NCBI GenBank assembly: GCA_907164885.2
Contig: OU015492.1
Span: 200,954,120-201,018,119 of the forward strand
Length of the DNA stretch: 64,000 nt
Reading direction: 5' to 3'
Origin: Dolomedes plantarius
Taxonomy: Eukaryota > Arthropoda > Arachnida > Araneae > Dolomedidae
Both the position numbers and the translations under genes were made by a program. Below are positions 14,937 through 26,214 of this stretch, piece after piece (within the stretch, counting starts at the first letter, position 1; every line of letters starts with the position of its first letter). A model generated the notes under the pieces. That model had not been told where the DNA came from and ran no database searches. It saw only the letters and a program-made list of their open reading frames with translations.

Positions 14937-16426
14937 AGCTGCGTTTACACGGACAACAATAATACCCGGGATTTACCCGCTAATAGGGAAAACCTTCGAA
15001 GTCCGTTTACACGGGACCACATTTTCACCCTGCTTTTATCCGTCTTACCGGAAGTAAAGGCCATCACATGATTCGGCGGATGTGATCCTCATTCATCCAT
15101 CATTCCTTGTAAATCCCGTTATGGGTTCGATCCAAGCCGGTGTCGTACTTTTCCAAATTCACTGTATTGCTATTTTTAGCTTTCCCCCTTCGAACTCCGC
15201 ATTTATCTCGTTACGAAGTGTATGGTCCTGGGGAAGGCCTTTTTTTTCCAATTGCTGTTCTTTTGACCTCGTATTTTTAAATTTTAAAAATAACAACAAA
15301 AAAAAATCATAAAACTTTAAAAATCCAAAAAGATTGAAAAACTTACAAAAATATTTTTTGTATTCTTATGATATCTGCTTTTCTGGGCCTATTATTACTG
15401 TTTTGTTTTTCGTGGATCATTAGTCTTATCTAATTTTTCTTCTAAATTTTCTTAACTTGTAACTCTATATTTTTTCTGTTAAAATTAACATTTTTGTTTT
15501 AATTTAACTTTACTATTAATTTTTTTTCTTTTACCCGCGTTATTCTTACCTTAATATTTTAATTCATTAATTAAAATTTTAACTACTGAGCACTCCCACC
15601 TTGATTACATATATCTTGCTTACAGGAGATAAAGTCGACACGACCAATGCACTCCTCTTCTAAAACACAATTACGCCTGCGTCTATTTGTTATTTAAATG
15701 CAGCACATGTCAGTCGCTGTTGATAATCATAGAACGTTTACGATTTTTTTTTGTTGTTTTTAAAAGTAAATTTAGAAAATAGATAGGAAAAAAGGAATAT
15801 TGATTTCAATTTTGTTTCAGTAATTTTTAGTCATTTATAAATAAAAAAATCATAAATAGATATAAATAAATTTTTATCTGTGAATTCTAAAATAATTAAT
15901 TTATAAATAAATTTTAATGTTACGTTTAATTATTGATTATACTTATTAAATTTATTAATTTTACCATAACACTTTAAATGAAAATGTTATTGAAATTTTA
16001 TTGAAATGAAATTTTATTTCTTATTTTACATACCAGATGGCAGTACCATTCTATTTATAATGTAATTGGGAATGGTTTTTAAATTAAAAACTGGATGGGC
16101 AGATCAAGAAATAAATGAAATCCTCCGGAAAAAAATAGGCACTTTTCTACTGTTTTCTTGAAAATTATGCGATTGTTAAGGGGTTCCAGATCCTTCCAAC
16201 GATCATTTGGCTGCATTTTCATGGATTCACAGGATTCACACATGTTCAAATCCGCCATGTTTGTTTACTACTAGCTTCCTGCTTCGAAATGCATCATGCG
16301 TAATTAGCGGGTTTTATCCTAGTTCGAAACAGGGTCGAAAATCCACCCTGCATTTTTCCCTATCGTAGGGAAAAAGCAAGAAACGACCCTGCTTTTACCC
16401 GGGTTTTTGGCACATGTAAACGGCAC
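14937..16426. mobile_element. Non-autonomous TIR element, possibly PIF/Harbinger-like
   Basis: The ends are imperfect inverted repeats. The left begins AGCTGCGTTTACACGGACAA and the right, reversed, GTGCCGTTTACATGTGCCAA. Subterminal motifs containing ACCCGGG and TAGGGAAAA occur in inverted orientation at both ends. TTAT flanks both sides (14933-14936 and 16427-16430), compatible with the TTA/TAA target of PIF/Harbinger elements. No transposase frame is seen. A short plus-strand frame near 16090 (GWADQEINEIL) might be a remnant of a Myb-like protein, but this is weak. The superfamily is an inference from the target and end sequence. Confidence 0.5.
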
Positions 16427-16544
16427 TTATGAAACAATCATTGCATCAGTAAAAATCTTGCTATAGCTACTTTAATATTTCTCTGTTAACACATACAACT
16501 TCAGTTACGCAAAGAACCCACTGGATTTTTCTGTTTAAGCTTAA

Positions 16545-16786
16545 CCCTTTCAGGAGCAACAACCTTTCCCGTTTGCAGGGTGCAGATTTTTCTCCGATTT
16601 TTTTTAACCTAAAGAATCAGGAAAAACTTTCCAATTAAAGGTTCAAAATATTTTCACCTCTTTAAATCGATAAAAGATGGCAGCACTGGCCATTTTCTGC
16701 TCATTTAACGGGAATACATTGAATGCAAGTGAAAAAAAAGACTAGATTTAGGCGTTTGCACTGTGCAAACGGCACCCCTCAAAGGG
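16545..16786. mobile_element. Short piggyBac-type MITE (242 bp)
   Basis: TTAA flanks both sides (16541-16544 and 16787-16790). The ends are CCCTTTCAGGAGC on the left and, reversed, CCCTTTGAGGGGTGC on the right. Close to the right end is a palindrome (GTTTGCACTGTGCAAAC). The left end has a degenerate copy (GTTTGCAGGGTGCAGAT). It has no coding capacity. Confidence 0.8.
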
Positions 16787-17149
16787 TTAACAGAAAAAAT
16801 TGACGAAAACACCATCTATTTGTTTATTTTTTATATTTAAACGGATACTTTACTATTAAAACTGAACATTCAGAAGACTTAATATTACAATATATTTTTG
16901 TGCTTTGAACAAATAAATTTTACTTAAACAAGTTTGCTGATTAAAGAAAGGCACGTTAGTTGATTAACCAAAATACTAATATGGAAAATACAAATATATT
17001 TTTTTAAATGCATTATATAGTTATATAAAATAAAGAATTTCTTTTTCTTTATGTTCATGGAGAATTTAGAGAAGACCTTTAATATTTTTGCCTCTAGTAG
17101 AATAACTTTTCTAGGGTTTTTGTACCATGAAATTATGACAAGGGTAGTG

Positions 17150-17527
17150 AACGGGGTTGTGTTGTTGCTGTTGTGCCCCTTGACCGACAGCATATCATAT
17201 AAAGTCCATAAAGGCTATAGGGCACAATGGTGCGACTCCGCTTTTGAATATCACCACAAGGGTCGGAGTCCAACTTGGCTAAAGGAGCGGTTCCGTAATT
17301 TTGAACCGAGTCAAGTTACGATTCCCGTGTTCTTGACCCCTCACCTCCAGAGGTAAATCTTGAGAACTTGGAGGACAATGCATCCACGACACTTTTCTCG
17401 TGCACGCAGATTTCTCGTGCACCAGCTGCCATTAGCGTACTGCCGTGGATTCGTCTGAGACCGGCATCGAACCAGAGACGTTCAGATCACTGACTCGCTG
17501 TCTTTGCCATCTGAGCCACCGCACACA
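17150..17527 (-). mobile_element. tRNA-derived SINE, second family
   Basis: On the minus strand the element begins with GTGCGGTGGCTCAGATGG, a good A-box match. About 45 bases later it has GGTTCGATGCC, a good B-box match. It ends with a CAACAA-rich tail (GGGGCACAACAGCAACAACA). Part of its body matches a second copy near 20.1-20.35 kb. The 101-residue plus-strand frame across it is a shadow. I could not define target duplications. Confidence 0.8.
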
Positions 17528-17849
17528 TTAACTAGGTTGTAAATTAGATGGAAACACTGGCAATTCGGGTGCTAGTTTCAAACTGTTAAAAATATTTGTA
17601 TCTGTTTTGCCCAAAATGTATTCCCCCCCATAGTTTTTATTAATAGCTTATAAAGTAGAAAATTGTTAACTAGAAGTAAAATTGAGGATTAAAATGCGAC
17701 TGAGATTTCATAAAATACAATATTTGCCCTTTAAATATACCTTGATACATAATTTTCTAAGAGAGTTTTTAAACAAGGGATTCCCAGCATTTTTATGTTT
17801 ACGTCACTCTTGGAAAAGAAGTCAGGAACTCTAGCCACCCTTGCTAAAA

Positions 17850-19170
17850 TTTCAGTTTTTATTTCAGTTTTATAAACATTGAATTAAAGTGAAACTTAGA
17901 TCAGGAACATGATAAATTTAAATTTAAAAAACTAGCCACTGCGCGACCAGCATGGTCGCTTTTAGTTTTATATTTTCTTTTGCAAAACAACTCAACTGAA
18001 AACATATGTAAGGAATGTTACCATTGCCTGTCATCATAAATATACGTTGTTAAGGGGTATTCTCTATAAGGCTGATTCTAAAACATCGTGATTTAAAAAT
18101 GTGAATTTCCATTACTTCAGAACAGAGTTAAAGATAAGACTGAGAAACCCAACACCAATGATTTTAAAAATTACATCCCTCTCTGTATGTACTATTTTAG
18201 AAAATTAAGATAGCTATACTTTATCATTACATCAAATAAGAAATTGTTGGGGAAATTTTTTTTTCACTAGAAATTTTTTTTTATATTTTTAAAATGGAGT
18301 AAAAATGCAGCGAGTACCAAAATATAGAGTGGATTACATCACTCTCTGTATGTAATATTGTTCACAATTCAGATATCTACACTTAATCATATCAAATAAT
18401 AAATAGTTGGGAAAATTTCTTCACTTATAAAATGGAGTAAACATTCAGCAAGTAAGGAAAAAAGTGTAAAAAATTAACTATTACTGGCTGTCGGTTGCTA
18501 TGCCGGCGACGATTAAGCCTAACCTCGCGATCGTTTATGCTCTCCCTTTCATGCCTCTCTCTTAATGAACTATCTCTTCATCGCTTTCTTTATTGAGACT
18601 GTTCCCAATTTTCACTTGATCATGTAGCTTGCATTTGAGCATTCCTGATTTCATCTGGTAAATCCATGTTGACACGCGGTTGCAAATTGCGGACGGCCGC
18701 TAATTTTTACATCTGGTAGTTGCAACCGTTGCCATTCGGAGTGTAGATATATCGTCGATTTTTGTGCCGCATACCTACGCGTTTTATATATATAGATACT
18801 TACTCCACTCTTGATTTTATTAATTTATTAAAAGATATAAGTAACAAACAATACAATAGGATATTCCAACATTCTTGTCAAAAATCATCTCGGTTTTTTT
18901 TATAAAACTAAAATAAAGTAAAGTCCACATACTAAGAATACTAAAACACGAACATTGAAACACACGAACATTTTTAATTACCGGGCATAACAGAACACTT
19001 TATATGCTACTAGAAAAAGTAACGAACACCGGAAACATGGTCACATGACATAGCATGTGCTGAAAAAAGAGTCTATTTGTGTGTGGGGAAGGGGAAAAAC
19101 AGTCCGATATAATATATTATTACTGTTTCAAAAAATGCCCATGGGACTCAGTATAGTACTGCACTAGAGG
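17850..19170. repeat. Interspersed repeat, longer copy
   Basis: Three blocks recur in the same order near 22.91-23.12 kb. They are 17865-17930 (ttataaacattgaattaaag and following), about 18805-18870 (ttaatttattaaaagatata) and 19115-19165 (catgggactcagtatagtac). The shorter copy lacks about 0.9 kb between the first two blocks. Within this copy, 18175-18260 and 18330-18420 form a diverged tandem duplication of about 155 bp. No coding potential is seen and the repeat class is unknown. Confidence 0.6.
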
Positions 19171-19559
19171 ACGACAAAGGAAATCGCCAAACAGAGTTTT
19201 TTTTTTTAATATTAATGTGATATTTGTGATGGATGCTTAGAGCACAAATGCTTGATATCAAGTACAAAAATTGTTCGAGTGAGGGTAGCTTATTCTTTCT
19301 CAGGTACGAGTGCATCGATTTGAGTCGCAATCTGTCGGATATGAGTGTAATTAATTCAATTGAATATTTATTTTAAGTGGGCCCTACTAATATTTTTTGT
19401 TTATCCAAAAAAAAAATCGTGGCAACCCTGACCGATCTCACGGCACCCAAAAGTGCCGCCTCTAACTGGTTGAGAATATCTGTTTTAGACAATTTTATTT
19501 ATTTTTAATTTAAGTACTTTAAGTTTACTGTGAAAATATTCGAAATTTATTGCCTTACT

Positions 19560-20060
19560 TTCTACTCCTTACAAACACTTATTCTTTTCCAGGCCGGATA
19601 TCGGCACAGGCCCAGATTTCCGCATGGGCAAGTGGGGCACTTGTCCAGGGCCCCCAAATTTATGGGGCCCCCTAATTTAGTATTAAGTTGTACATATTTT
19701 TGAAAATTTGGTTGTAGGAAAATTCAGTAAAGGTGGGCAGTGGCGGATACAGAAAAAAAAATCCTGGGTGGGGCACAGTGCACCCACTATATTCATTTCA
19801 AAAGAAAATTTCCTGAATTTATTTATTAACATTAAAAGTAAATTAATTAACACATTTTTATTATTATTATTATTTTTCAAATGTTTGACTGGTTGGTCGA
19901 AAATTTTTTGAATTTCCGGTTTGAATTTATGGGGGGGGGCTTGGTTAGTGTCCCACATGTTCATGTGGAAATCAACTCCTGGAGGGGGGGGACATGTTCA
20001 TGGGGAAATCTACTCCTGGAGGGGGGGCACATGGCCTCCCTCTGTATTTGTCCTTGGAGG
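19560..20060. repeat. G-rich repeat block with short tandem duplication
   Basis: Around 19600-19670 is a G/C-rich segment with self-complementary runs (gggcaagtggggcacttgtccagggccccc). Around 19960-20035 a unit of about 42 bp (catgttcatg..ggaaatc.actcctggagggggg) is repeated twice, with a third partial copy. The composition contrasts with the AT-rich surroundings. It looks like a decayed transposon fragment, but I could not assign it. Frames across it are unlikely to be genes. Confidence 0.45.
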
Positions 20061-20129
20061 GGGCCACCAAAGTCTGCTTTGCCCAGGGCTCCATTGGGTC
20101 AAAGTCGGGCCCTGTATGGGCACATTAAA

Positions 20130-20352
20130 CCCGTTAACCGGAAAGCCCTCCTATGAAGTCTGCAGGTGGGGACTGTACGATCCCTCTACGTATCGCCACT
20201 GGGGGTTTGGTCAAAATTGTGGTGGCACCTAGCCAAGTCGGACTCTCACCCTTGTGGTGTTAAAACCGGAACCGCAGTATTCTTCTCGAAGCCTATATGT
20301 ACCTGGTCTGGAACTTCCCACCAGGGGGCATTAGGAACAACAACAACTACAC
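20130..20352 (+). mobile_element. 5'-truncated SINE copy of the 17.2 kb family
   Basis: TTGGTCAAAATT, TAGCCAAGTCGGACTC and ACCCTTGTGGTG align in order with the reverse complement of 17217-17330. The copy ends in ggaacaacaacaac, like the tail of the other copy. The tRNA-like head is missing, as expected for 5' truncation during reverse transcription. Confidence 0.65.
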
Positions 20353-21140
20353 ACGATTATAATGAGTAAAATATTCTGGATATATAATTGAAAATATAGA
20401 ATTTGAGTTTTATTCTTAGAGTATTTAAGAGACAAATAGCCTGACTGGTATATATCCTTATGCGAGAATAGAATAAAACGACGTTCTGTGATCTAAGAAA
20501 TGTCATTTTCTCTCTAACAGAATAAAAAATTTGACCTTTTAAATATTTCGAAAAAAAATTTGCTTTCATCTCCTTGTATATTCTCATGTTTACGTACCCA
20601 TATTTTATTACTTTGTTTTATAAATTCTAAAGAAAGTAATCTAGAAGCACAAATATCCATACATTAAGCTTTTTCACGTAGTTTTAGTCATTTAGCTTTC
20701 TGCGAAGACAATAGAATTTTGCAGAAATTTTATTCAGTATAATAATAAAAGCGGAATAAAATCAGTTTTGAATTATAAGAATAAATTTCTTTAACAAACA
20801 TAATTTACTTGATGTATATTCTTTTAGCTTAATAATATTAACAAGAAGTTTTTCTGTTTTTTATTACTAAAAATATAAATTTTTTAAGAAATTTTGATGA
20901 TTTGCACATTCTAGGGAAATGAGCATTTTAATCTCATAAAATTAGACAAATTTTCCCAGAACGATTTTTGAATTTCCGTGAAATACCATATTTTCTAAAG
21001 AAGATGCACGACTAAAAAATATAGTTTTTGCAATTAGATTTTGATAAATTGCAATAACCATGAAAATGCTCATTAAAATGTCATAAAATGTGATAAATGT
21101 CTTTAGAGCTACGTGTGTTATTAAATTATAAACTGTCTTA
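20353..21140. other. AT-rich DNA, no recognisable gene
   Basis: I see nothing that I can support in this stretch. Confidence 0.5.
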
Positions 21141-21141
21141 T

Positions 21142-22123
21142 TATATCTATAGTGCCCGGTATAAAGGGCTTAAGTCAAAAAAAGTAATTTTGAGATATTT
21201 GTTAGTATTGGTAAAAAAAAATAAAAAATATTTTGACTTGTATAAAAGGCTTAAGTCTATCTATGAATTTTGTATACAAAAGTACATTTCTTTGTACAAA
21301 AGACTGAAGTCGAAATCATTGTTCTGCAATTGGTATATAAGTTAAAAACTTGTTAAATTTAAGGGAACGGTGGACATTGAAATTTATTTTTTTTTACTTT
21401 TCATCATAGAGATACGGAATTGTGTAAATGTATATATTTCACTATAAATAAATAGAATACTTTAAAAGAAATTTCCAATCTCATTATAATTTTAAGATTT
21501 TTTAAAAATTTTGAAATTCATAAACAAAATTTTAAAATGCCCCTTTCTACTTAATTTTTGAGATATTTCCTCGATTTTGCATTTTAATCTCTTTAAACTG
21601 TATAACAAACAAATCTGGGTATCAATTATTTAATCCCTTGAATAGTAATTTTTGAGAGATTCTTTTCTGAATTCCATCCCGATTTTCATCAAAATTTTGC
21701 CGTCTGAAAAGTTATAAATCAAATTTAATTACCTTAATGAAGTCGAATTGTAAAATCCATACCCAGTTTTTTTTGTAAACAGCATCAGGATTCTTCCTTA
21801 TTAATTTCATGAATTTTGAAGAAAAATTAAGTAGCGTGGAGCATTTGAAAAATCTAAAAACCTTGAAAAATCTGTTTTGAGAAAAACAGATTTAAAATTT
21901 ATTACTACACTTACCCATTATAAATTACTTTGTAGTAGCTTCATAAATGATTTTTTACTTGAAAAAAAATTATTTTGGTACTAATAATGTACAGAAATAT
22001 ATATATTTTTTACAATGGCACAACCAGTATTACAATGATGAGATTTGCTCAAATAAAAGTCCACCGTTCCCTTAAATGACTATTTTTGACTTAAGCCCTT
22101 TTTACCGGGAACCATAGATATAG
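21142..22123. mobile_element. MITE with CCGGTATAAAGGGCTTAAGTC ends, hosting a second MITE
   Basis: The left end carries CCGGTATAAAGGGCTTAAGTC and the right end its near-perfect inverted copy (gacttaagccctttttaccgg at about 22088-22108). The flanking tatatctat is also inverted-symmetric. Inside the left part the motif AAGGCTTAAGTC recurs near 21246 and, diverged, near 21301. Almost all of the interior is a second element (21363-22071). Without it the outer element would be only about 270 bp. Confidence 0.6.
21363..22071. mobile_element. TTAA-flanked MITE, GGGAACGGTGGAC family (copy 1)
   Basis: TTAA lies immediately outside both ends (21359-21362 and 22072-22075). The left end is GGGAACGGTGGACATTG and the right end, reversed, GGGAACGGTGGACTTTT. 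Two relatives with very similar ends lie at 46890-47547 and 47853-48562. The element is 709 bp, AT-rich and noncoding. Confidence 0.8.
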
Positions 22124-22912
22124 AATATAAGAAAATTTTATAATTATCCTTAAGGAAATAACTATATTAATTAGGAAAAATCTATTACTAGGGAATAATT
22201 ACTAGGGAATAATTAAGGGATACTAGGGAATAATTAAGGAAATAACTATATTCCAAAGAAAAGATGCAGTATTTCCCAGGACCAACGAGAATTTCGTGTA
22301 AAAATATTTAAACAAATATAATTCAAAAATTTCGTTCCCCAGACACGTCATACTTTCGGTCAATGTAGATATATAAATCTAATACGGGAAATGTTTATCT
22401 CCTTTCCACGTCAACTTTAACAAAAGGATTTGAGAATGCATGGTTACATATCTTGAAACATTTGTATCCGAATTTCCTTTTAATTCACATTAAAGCCATG
22501 TGCATAGCATTTAAACTTGTAAAAACCTAGAATAAAGTAAAGGTAACAAAGAGACCCGAAATATAATCATATATTCATAGCACTGCATTTCTTTTTTTAC
22601 CACTACTATGAAGGGCAACAAGACCGTAATATAAAATTCAAAATTTACAATCTGTCACACGCAGACATTTTGAAAGAAATTCATTTTATCGTTATTTTGA
22701 ACGCTTGACCAGTATTAAACATAAACCTTTCGAAGTTGATCGGAAAATCTTTTTAAATGTCAAGTACTTCGTTTTATTCTGCAACATATTTCAAGATTAG
22801 GAAAATCACACATATGTTTGAAAGATTTCGAAATATTTATTTGCTGCTTACATGATAATAACACTGAATTTAATGGATTTAATGATTCTTGGAAATGAGA
22901 TTAGAAACTTGA
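22124..22912. other. AT-rich DNA with a small tandem repeat
   Basis: A short tandem of actagggaataatt (three copies) lies near 22187-22240. No gene is recognised. Confidence 0.5.
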
Positions 22913-23125
22913 GGCACTCTTGTTAGATTTTTAATTTTTTCAGTTTTATAAACATTAAATTCAAATGGAACATATATCAGGAACATGATAAATTTAAGTT
23001 CAAATAAATAATGAATCCACTCCTGGTTTCATTCATTTATTAAAAGTTATAAGTAATAAATACTAGAATAGGATTTATTAATACAGTTTCAAAAATGGTC
23101 ATGGGACTCAATATTGTATTACACG
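22913..23125. repeat. Interspersed repeat, shorter copy
   Basis: This copy matches 17865-17930, 18805-18870 and 19115-19165 in the same order and orientation. It is internally deleted compared with that copy. A piggyBac element inserted just downstream, at TTAA 23149-23152. Confidence 0.6.
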
Positions 23126-23152
23126 CATGCAAATTGTTGAAACTAGTTTTAA

Positions 23153-24987
23153 CCCATTAATGCCTATTGGTACGAAAACATACCAGCTTAAGAATATTTT
23201 TTTCTTCTCTGCCCTAAATGTGTCTAGTTGTCCAATATTGTTCATGTGCTTCAAGAATAGTTCACTGATAGCGGGAAAAATAGATTTTCCGCCATTTGCT
23301 CTCAAGTTCTTCTTGTTATTTTACGTTATGCTCAGGTGAAAGCGTCGTGAAACAAGATCCCTCTAACATCACATAGAAAATAGTATGTTTAGAGTTTTGG
23401 ATTTATCTCAAAATTATATATTGACTATTAATCACTGTTTTAAAAGTGTATTTTATAAATCCATGCCACTCGAAATTCATGTTTTGCTTTGTATTATAAA
23501 ATATAAAAACTTATATATCGTTGGTACGAAACCGTACCAACCGGCTAATGTATAGTCAAGTTTGAATTAAAATCGGAAATCTTTCACGTTTGAATTAGAA
23601 TTTTTTGAAATAATATTTTGACTTTTAAATCATTGTTATAAAAGTGTATTTTATAAATTGTTGCTCCTTGAAAGTCATGCTTTTATGCTGTTGGTATAAA
23701 ATTTTGAGTGTAGATGAGTCTATAATTCCATATTTCGGGCACCACGGACTAAAACAATCCATAACTGGTAAGCCAATACGTTTTGGCTTCAAACTTTGGA
23801 CTATGTGTTCTTCTAATGATATTTTATTGCATGATGAACCTTATTGTGGAGCATCTACAAAATTATCAAAATCTGATTTAGGCCAAGGTGCCGATGTTGT
23901 TCTTGGGTTACTAGACAAATGCGAGATCCCATGGGACACATGGTGTCATGGACAACTTATTTACTAGCATTACCTTGCTGAAAGAGTTATCGAAAAGAGG
24001 CATAGCAGGAACCGGGACATTGAGAGAAAACAGGCTGAAAAGTGCTCCTTTATCATCCAAAGAAATCTTGAAAAAGTCGGCAAGGGGAACATATGAATAC
24101 ATATGTCATGAAGATATCAGTATCGTCAAATGGAATGACAATAAAGTTGTTACTGTTGCAAGTAACAAAGTTTCTGCAAAATCTATTGCATCTGCTACTC
24201 GATGGAGGGCCGCAGAAAAAAAGAAAATGAATGTTTCCATGCCACAACAGCTAAAAATTTATAATAAGCATATGGATTGTGTCGACCTTGTTGATCAAGC
24301 TGTGGCAAATTATCGCGTAAGAATTAGTTCTAAAAAGTGGTGGTGACCATTGTTTTCGTTTGTACTTTGTGCCAGTGTTATAAATGGATGGAAATTGTAT
24401 AAAATGAAAAATGATATTGATGAAATCCTACTTTTTGAGTTAGTACGACAATGCGCACAGGAACTGTTAGACACTTATGGAACATTGCCTAGAGGGCGAG
24501 GTAAGCCAATTTAATTTAGATATAAAGCGCCCTCACAAATAAGATTTGACAAGAATAGTCACTGGTGAATCAGATCAGATCAAGAACATGCCCGTTGCAA
24601 GAACTGTTCCGGTAGTAGCACCTACAAGTGCGAAAAGTGTAATGTGCCACTGCATCCTCAGTGCCATAAAAACTATCATGTTTGCACTCAATAGACATTT
24701 ATTGTTTTATTCTGTCAGAAAATCATCAAACGTGCTTTTCATTTAATTGTGGTATTCCCGATTTTGTTATTGTTTTCATTAATAAATAAATTTAATATTA
24801 GCTTTTATTCTCGATGTGTACTACACACGAACGCCGATTGGTACGAAAACGTACCAGTAAAAAAAAACATAGTTAAAGTGCAACTAAAAATATAATTTTA
24901 GTATAATACACATTAATAGACTTAAAACATACAAATATGAGAGAAGTAGCAAAAATGGTTAAAGAAAACGAAGTCGGCATTAATGGG
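23153..24987 (+). mobile_element. piggyBac element, internally deleted
   Basis: The flanking TTAA duplications (23149-23152 and 24988-24991) and 12-bp perfect terminal repeats (CCCATTAATGCC / GGCATTAATGGG) define the ends. A palindrome lies just inside the left TIR (GGTACGAAAACATACC, 23169). Near-identical palindromes lie at about 23522 and 24839 (GGTACGAAAACGTACC). The element is 1,835 bp. It holds the C-terminal half of a transposase, so the N-terminal half has been deleted. Confidence 0.93.
23698..24735 (+). pseudogene. piggyBac transposase, C-terminal half, frameshifted
   Basis: The piggyBac DDE-type transposase cuts and joins at TTAA. The first catalytic-Asp block is recognisable (SVDESIIPYFG), as are the second (MDNLFTSI) and the third (DCVDLVDQAVANYR, before KKWW). 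A C-terminal cysteine-rich domain is also visible (RCKNCSGSSTYKCEKCNVPL). The reading frame shifts near 23945, just before the second Asp. It meets a stop after KKWW (near 24344) and further stops after that. No sequence matching the N-terminal half is present between the left TIR and 23698. The element is therefore non-autonomous. Confidence 0.9.
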
Positions 24988-24991
24988 TTAA

Positions 24992-26085
24992 GAAAATAGA
25001 GCTTATAAATTAAGGCATGATAGTAATTTCTAGAAATTTTTAAAAGAAGCTTTTGCTGCTGAATATTTTCTCAAAGCAAAATTTCGTTTTATATATATTA
25101 TTTTTTTATATGTTTATTTTTAATTCAAGACTTCTTAATTTTTCTACATTTCAAAGTATGCTATAAGAATGAATCAATTCATAGGGTTTTCAGAGGATTA
25201 CTACCAAAATAATGGGAACACTGACCGTTTCTAAAAAACTCTTTATTGATTACCTTCATGAATCACTGATCGTCTTGGAAACACGGAATGTCATTAGTGA
25301 CTGCAACGTAGGATGCATGTTGTCCGCCAAAAGGATTTCGTACTGTCAACAAATAGGACCCTAGTGCATCAGCGAGCCACAACCATGCTCGACCGTAGGC
25401 ATCGTGGAATCAGGACTGTAAGTTTCGGAAAGTTTTTCGATAACGTTAATTCTATCGTTATTGAAACGGTCTTGAAAAGGCAGGAAAGAATGTGACACTC
25501 GACTATCCAACAAAAGTCATGTTTCCAATATTTTTGAACAACAGTTTTCATGTTCAAGGTGCCATTTGACACGTTTCCTTGGGATGGTGTCAATAATGAA
25601 TCTACGAAACATAAATGCCAACTTTAAGCAGCTGGCCGATGAAATGTTAACACCAAAGCAAGATCGTTACGACTCCTATTCTATTCTGCTATTATTTCCC
25701 GTAGTGTATTTTTAGGTTCTCCTAATACAATCCGTATCAAGTTTCAACCTTGTCCGCTGCCATCATTGTTTTGTCCGTACTTTATTTCAAATAGGCACAG
25801 CATTTTGTTATTTCAATATCCTATCGAAATCTATTATTCTGTGTCTTGTAGAACACTGTAAATTTCTGCCCTTGTAGAAACTGAATCCTCCGCAAGCCTA
25901 GCACCAATTATTATACCATTCTGCAAATCAATCAGCTCCGGTACTTTTCATATTAAATCCACAACAGCGAGTTCTTCCTCAACTGTCTAACTATTTCGTG
26001 ATAGCTGATTCTCGCCGTACACCTTATTTATATACCTCTCTGCTGGTCTTCGTAATTTGAATCCTCCTGAGAGTACACGTGTATT
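24992..26085. other. No recognisable gene
   Basis: Frames of 60-74 codons near 25313-25593 are on overlapping opposite strands and carry no domain. The last part may include the diverged upstream portion of the BEL 5' LTR, which I cannot align by eye. Confidence 0.45.
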
Positions 26086-26087
26086 TA

Positions 26088-26214
26088 TCGGTTCTAGGAT
26101 GGGGTTCCTGCAACGAGTGGGGTTTAATATGGAAAACAATGCCTCGAAATTAAATTTATGTCGTATTTACAGTCCGCTGTGCTTATTTTCTTAAATATCG
26201 TACACCTCAGTACA
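26088..26214 (+). mobile_element. 3' part of the 5' LTR of a BEL/Pao element
   Basis: About 125 bp align with 38190-38318: gttctaggatgg near the start, then gtgcttattttcttaaatat and gtacacctc..taca at the end. Upstream of this the two copies diverge or differ by a deletion. The next 20 bases contain ctagcgacccggag, like the primer-binding region that follows BEL/Pao LTRs. The BEL gag frame begins 68 bp downstream. Confidence 0.6.

Noticed and set aside
17051..17356. 101-codon plus-strand frame
   Set aside because: Most of it lies antisense in the SINE at 17150-17527 and it has no domain.
19881..20232. Gly-rich overlapping frames of 91 and 103 codons
   Set aside because: They translate a G-rich tandem repeat and part of a SINE.
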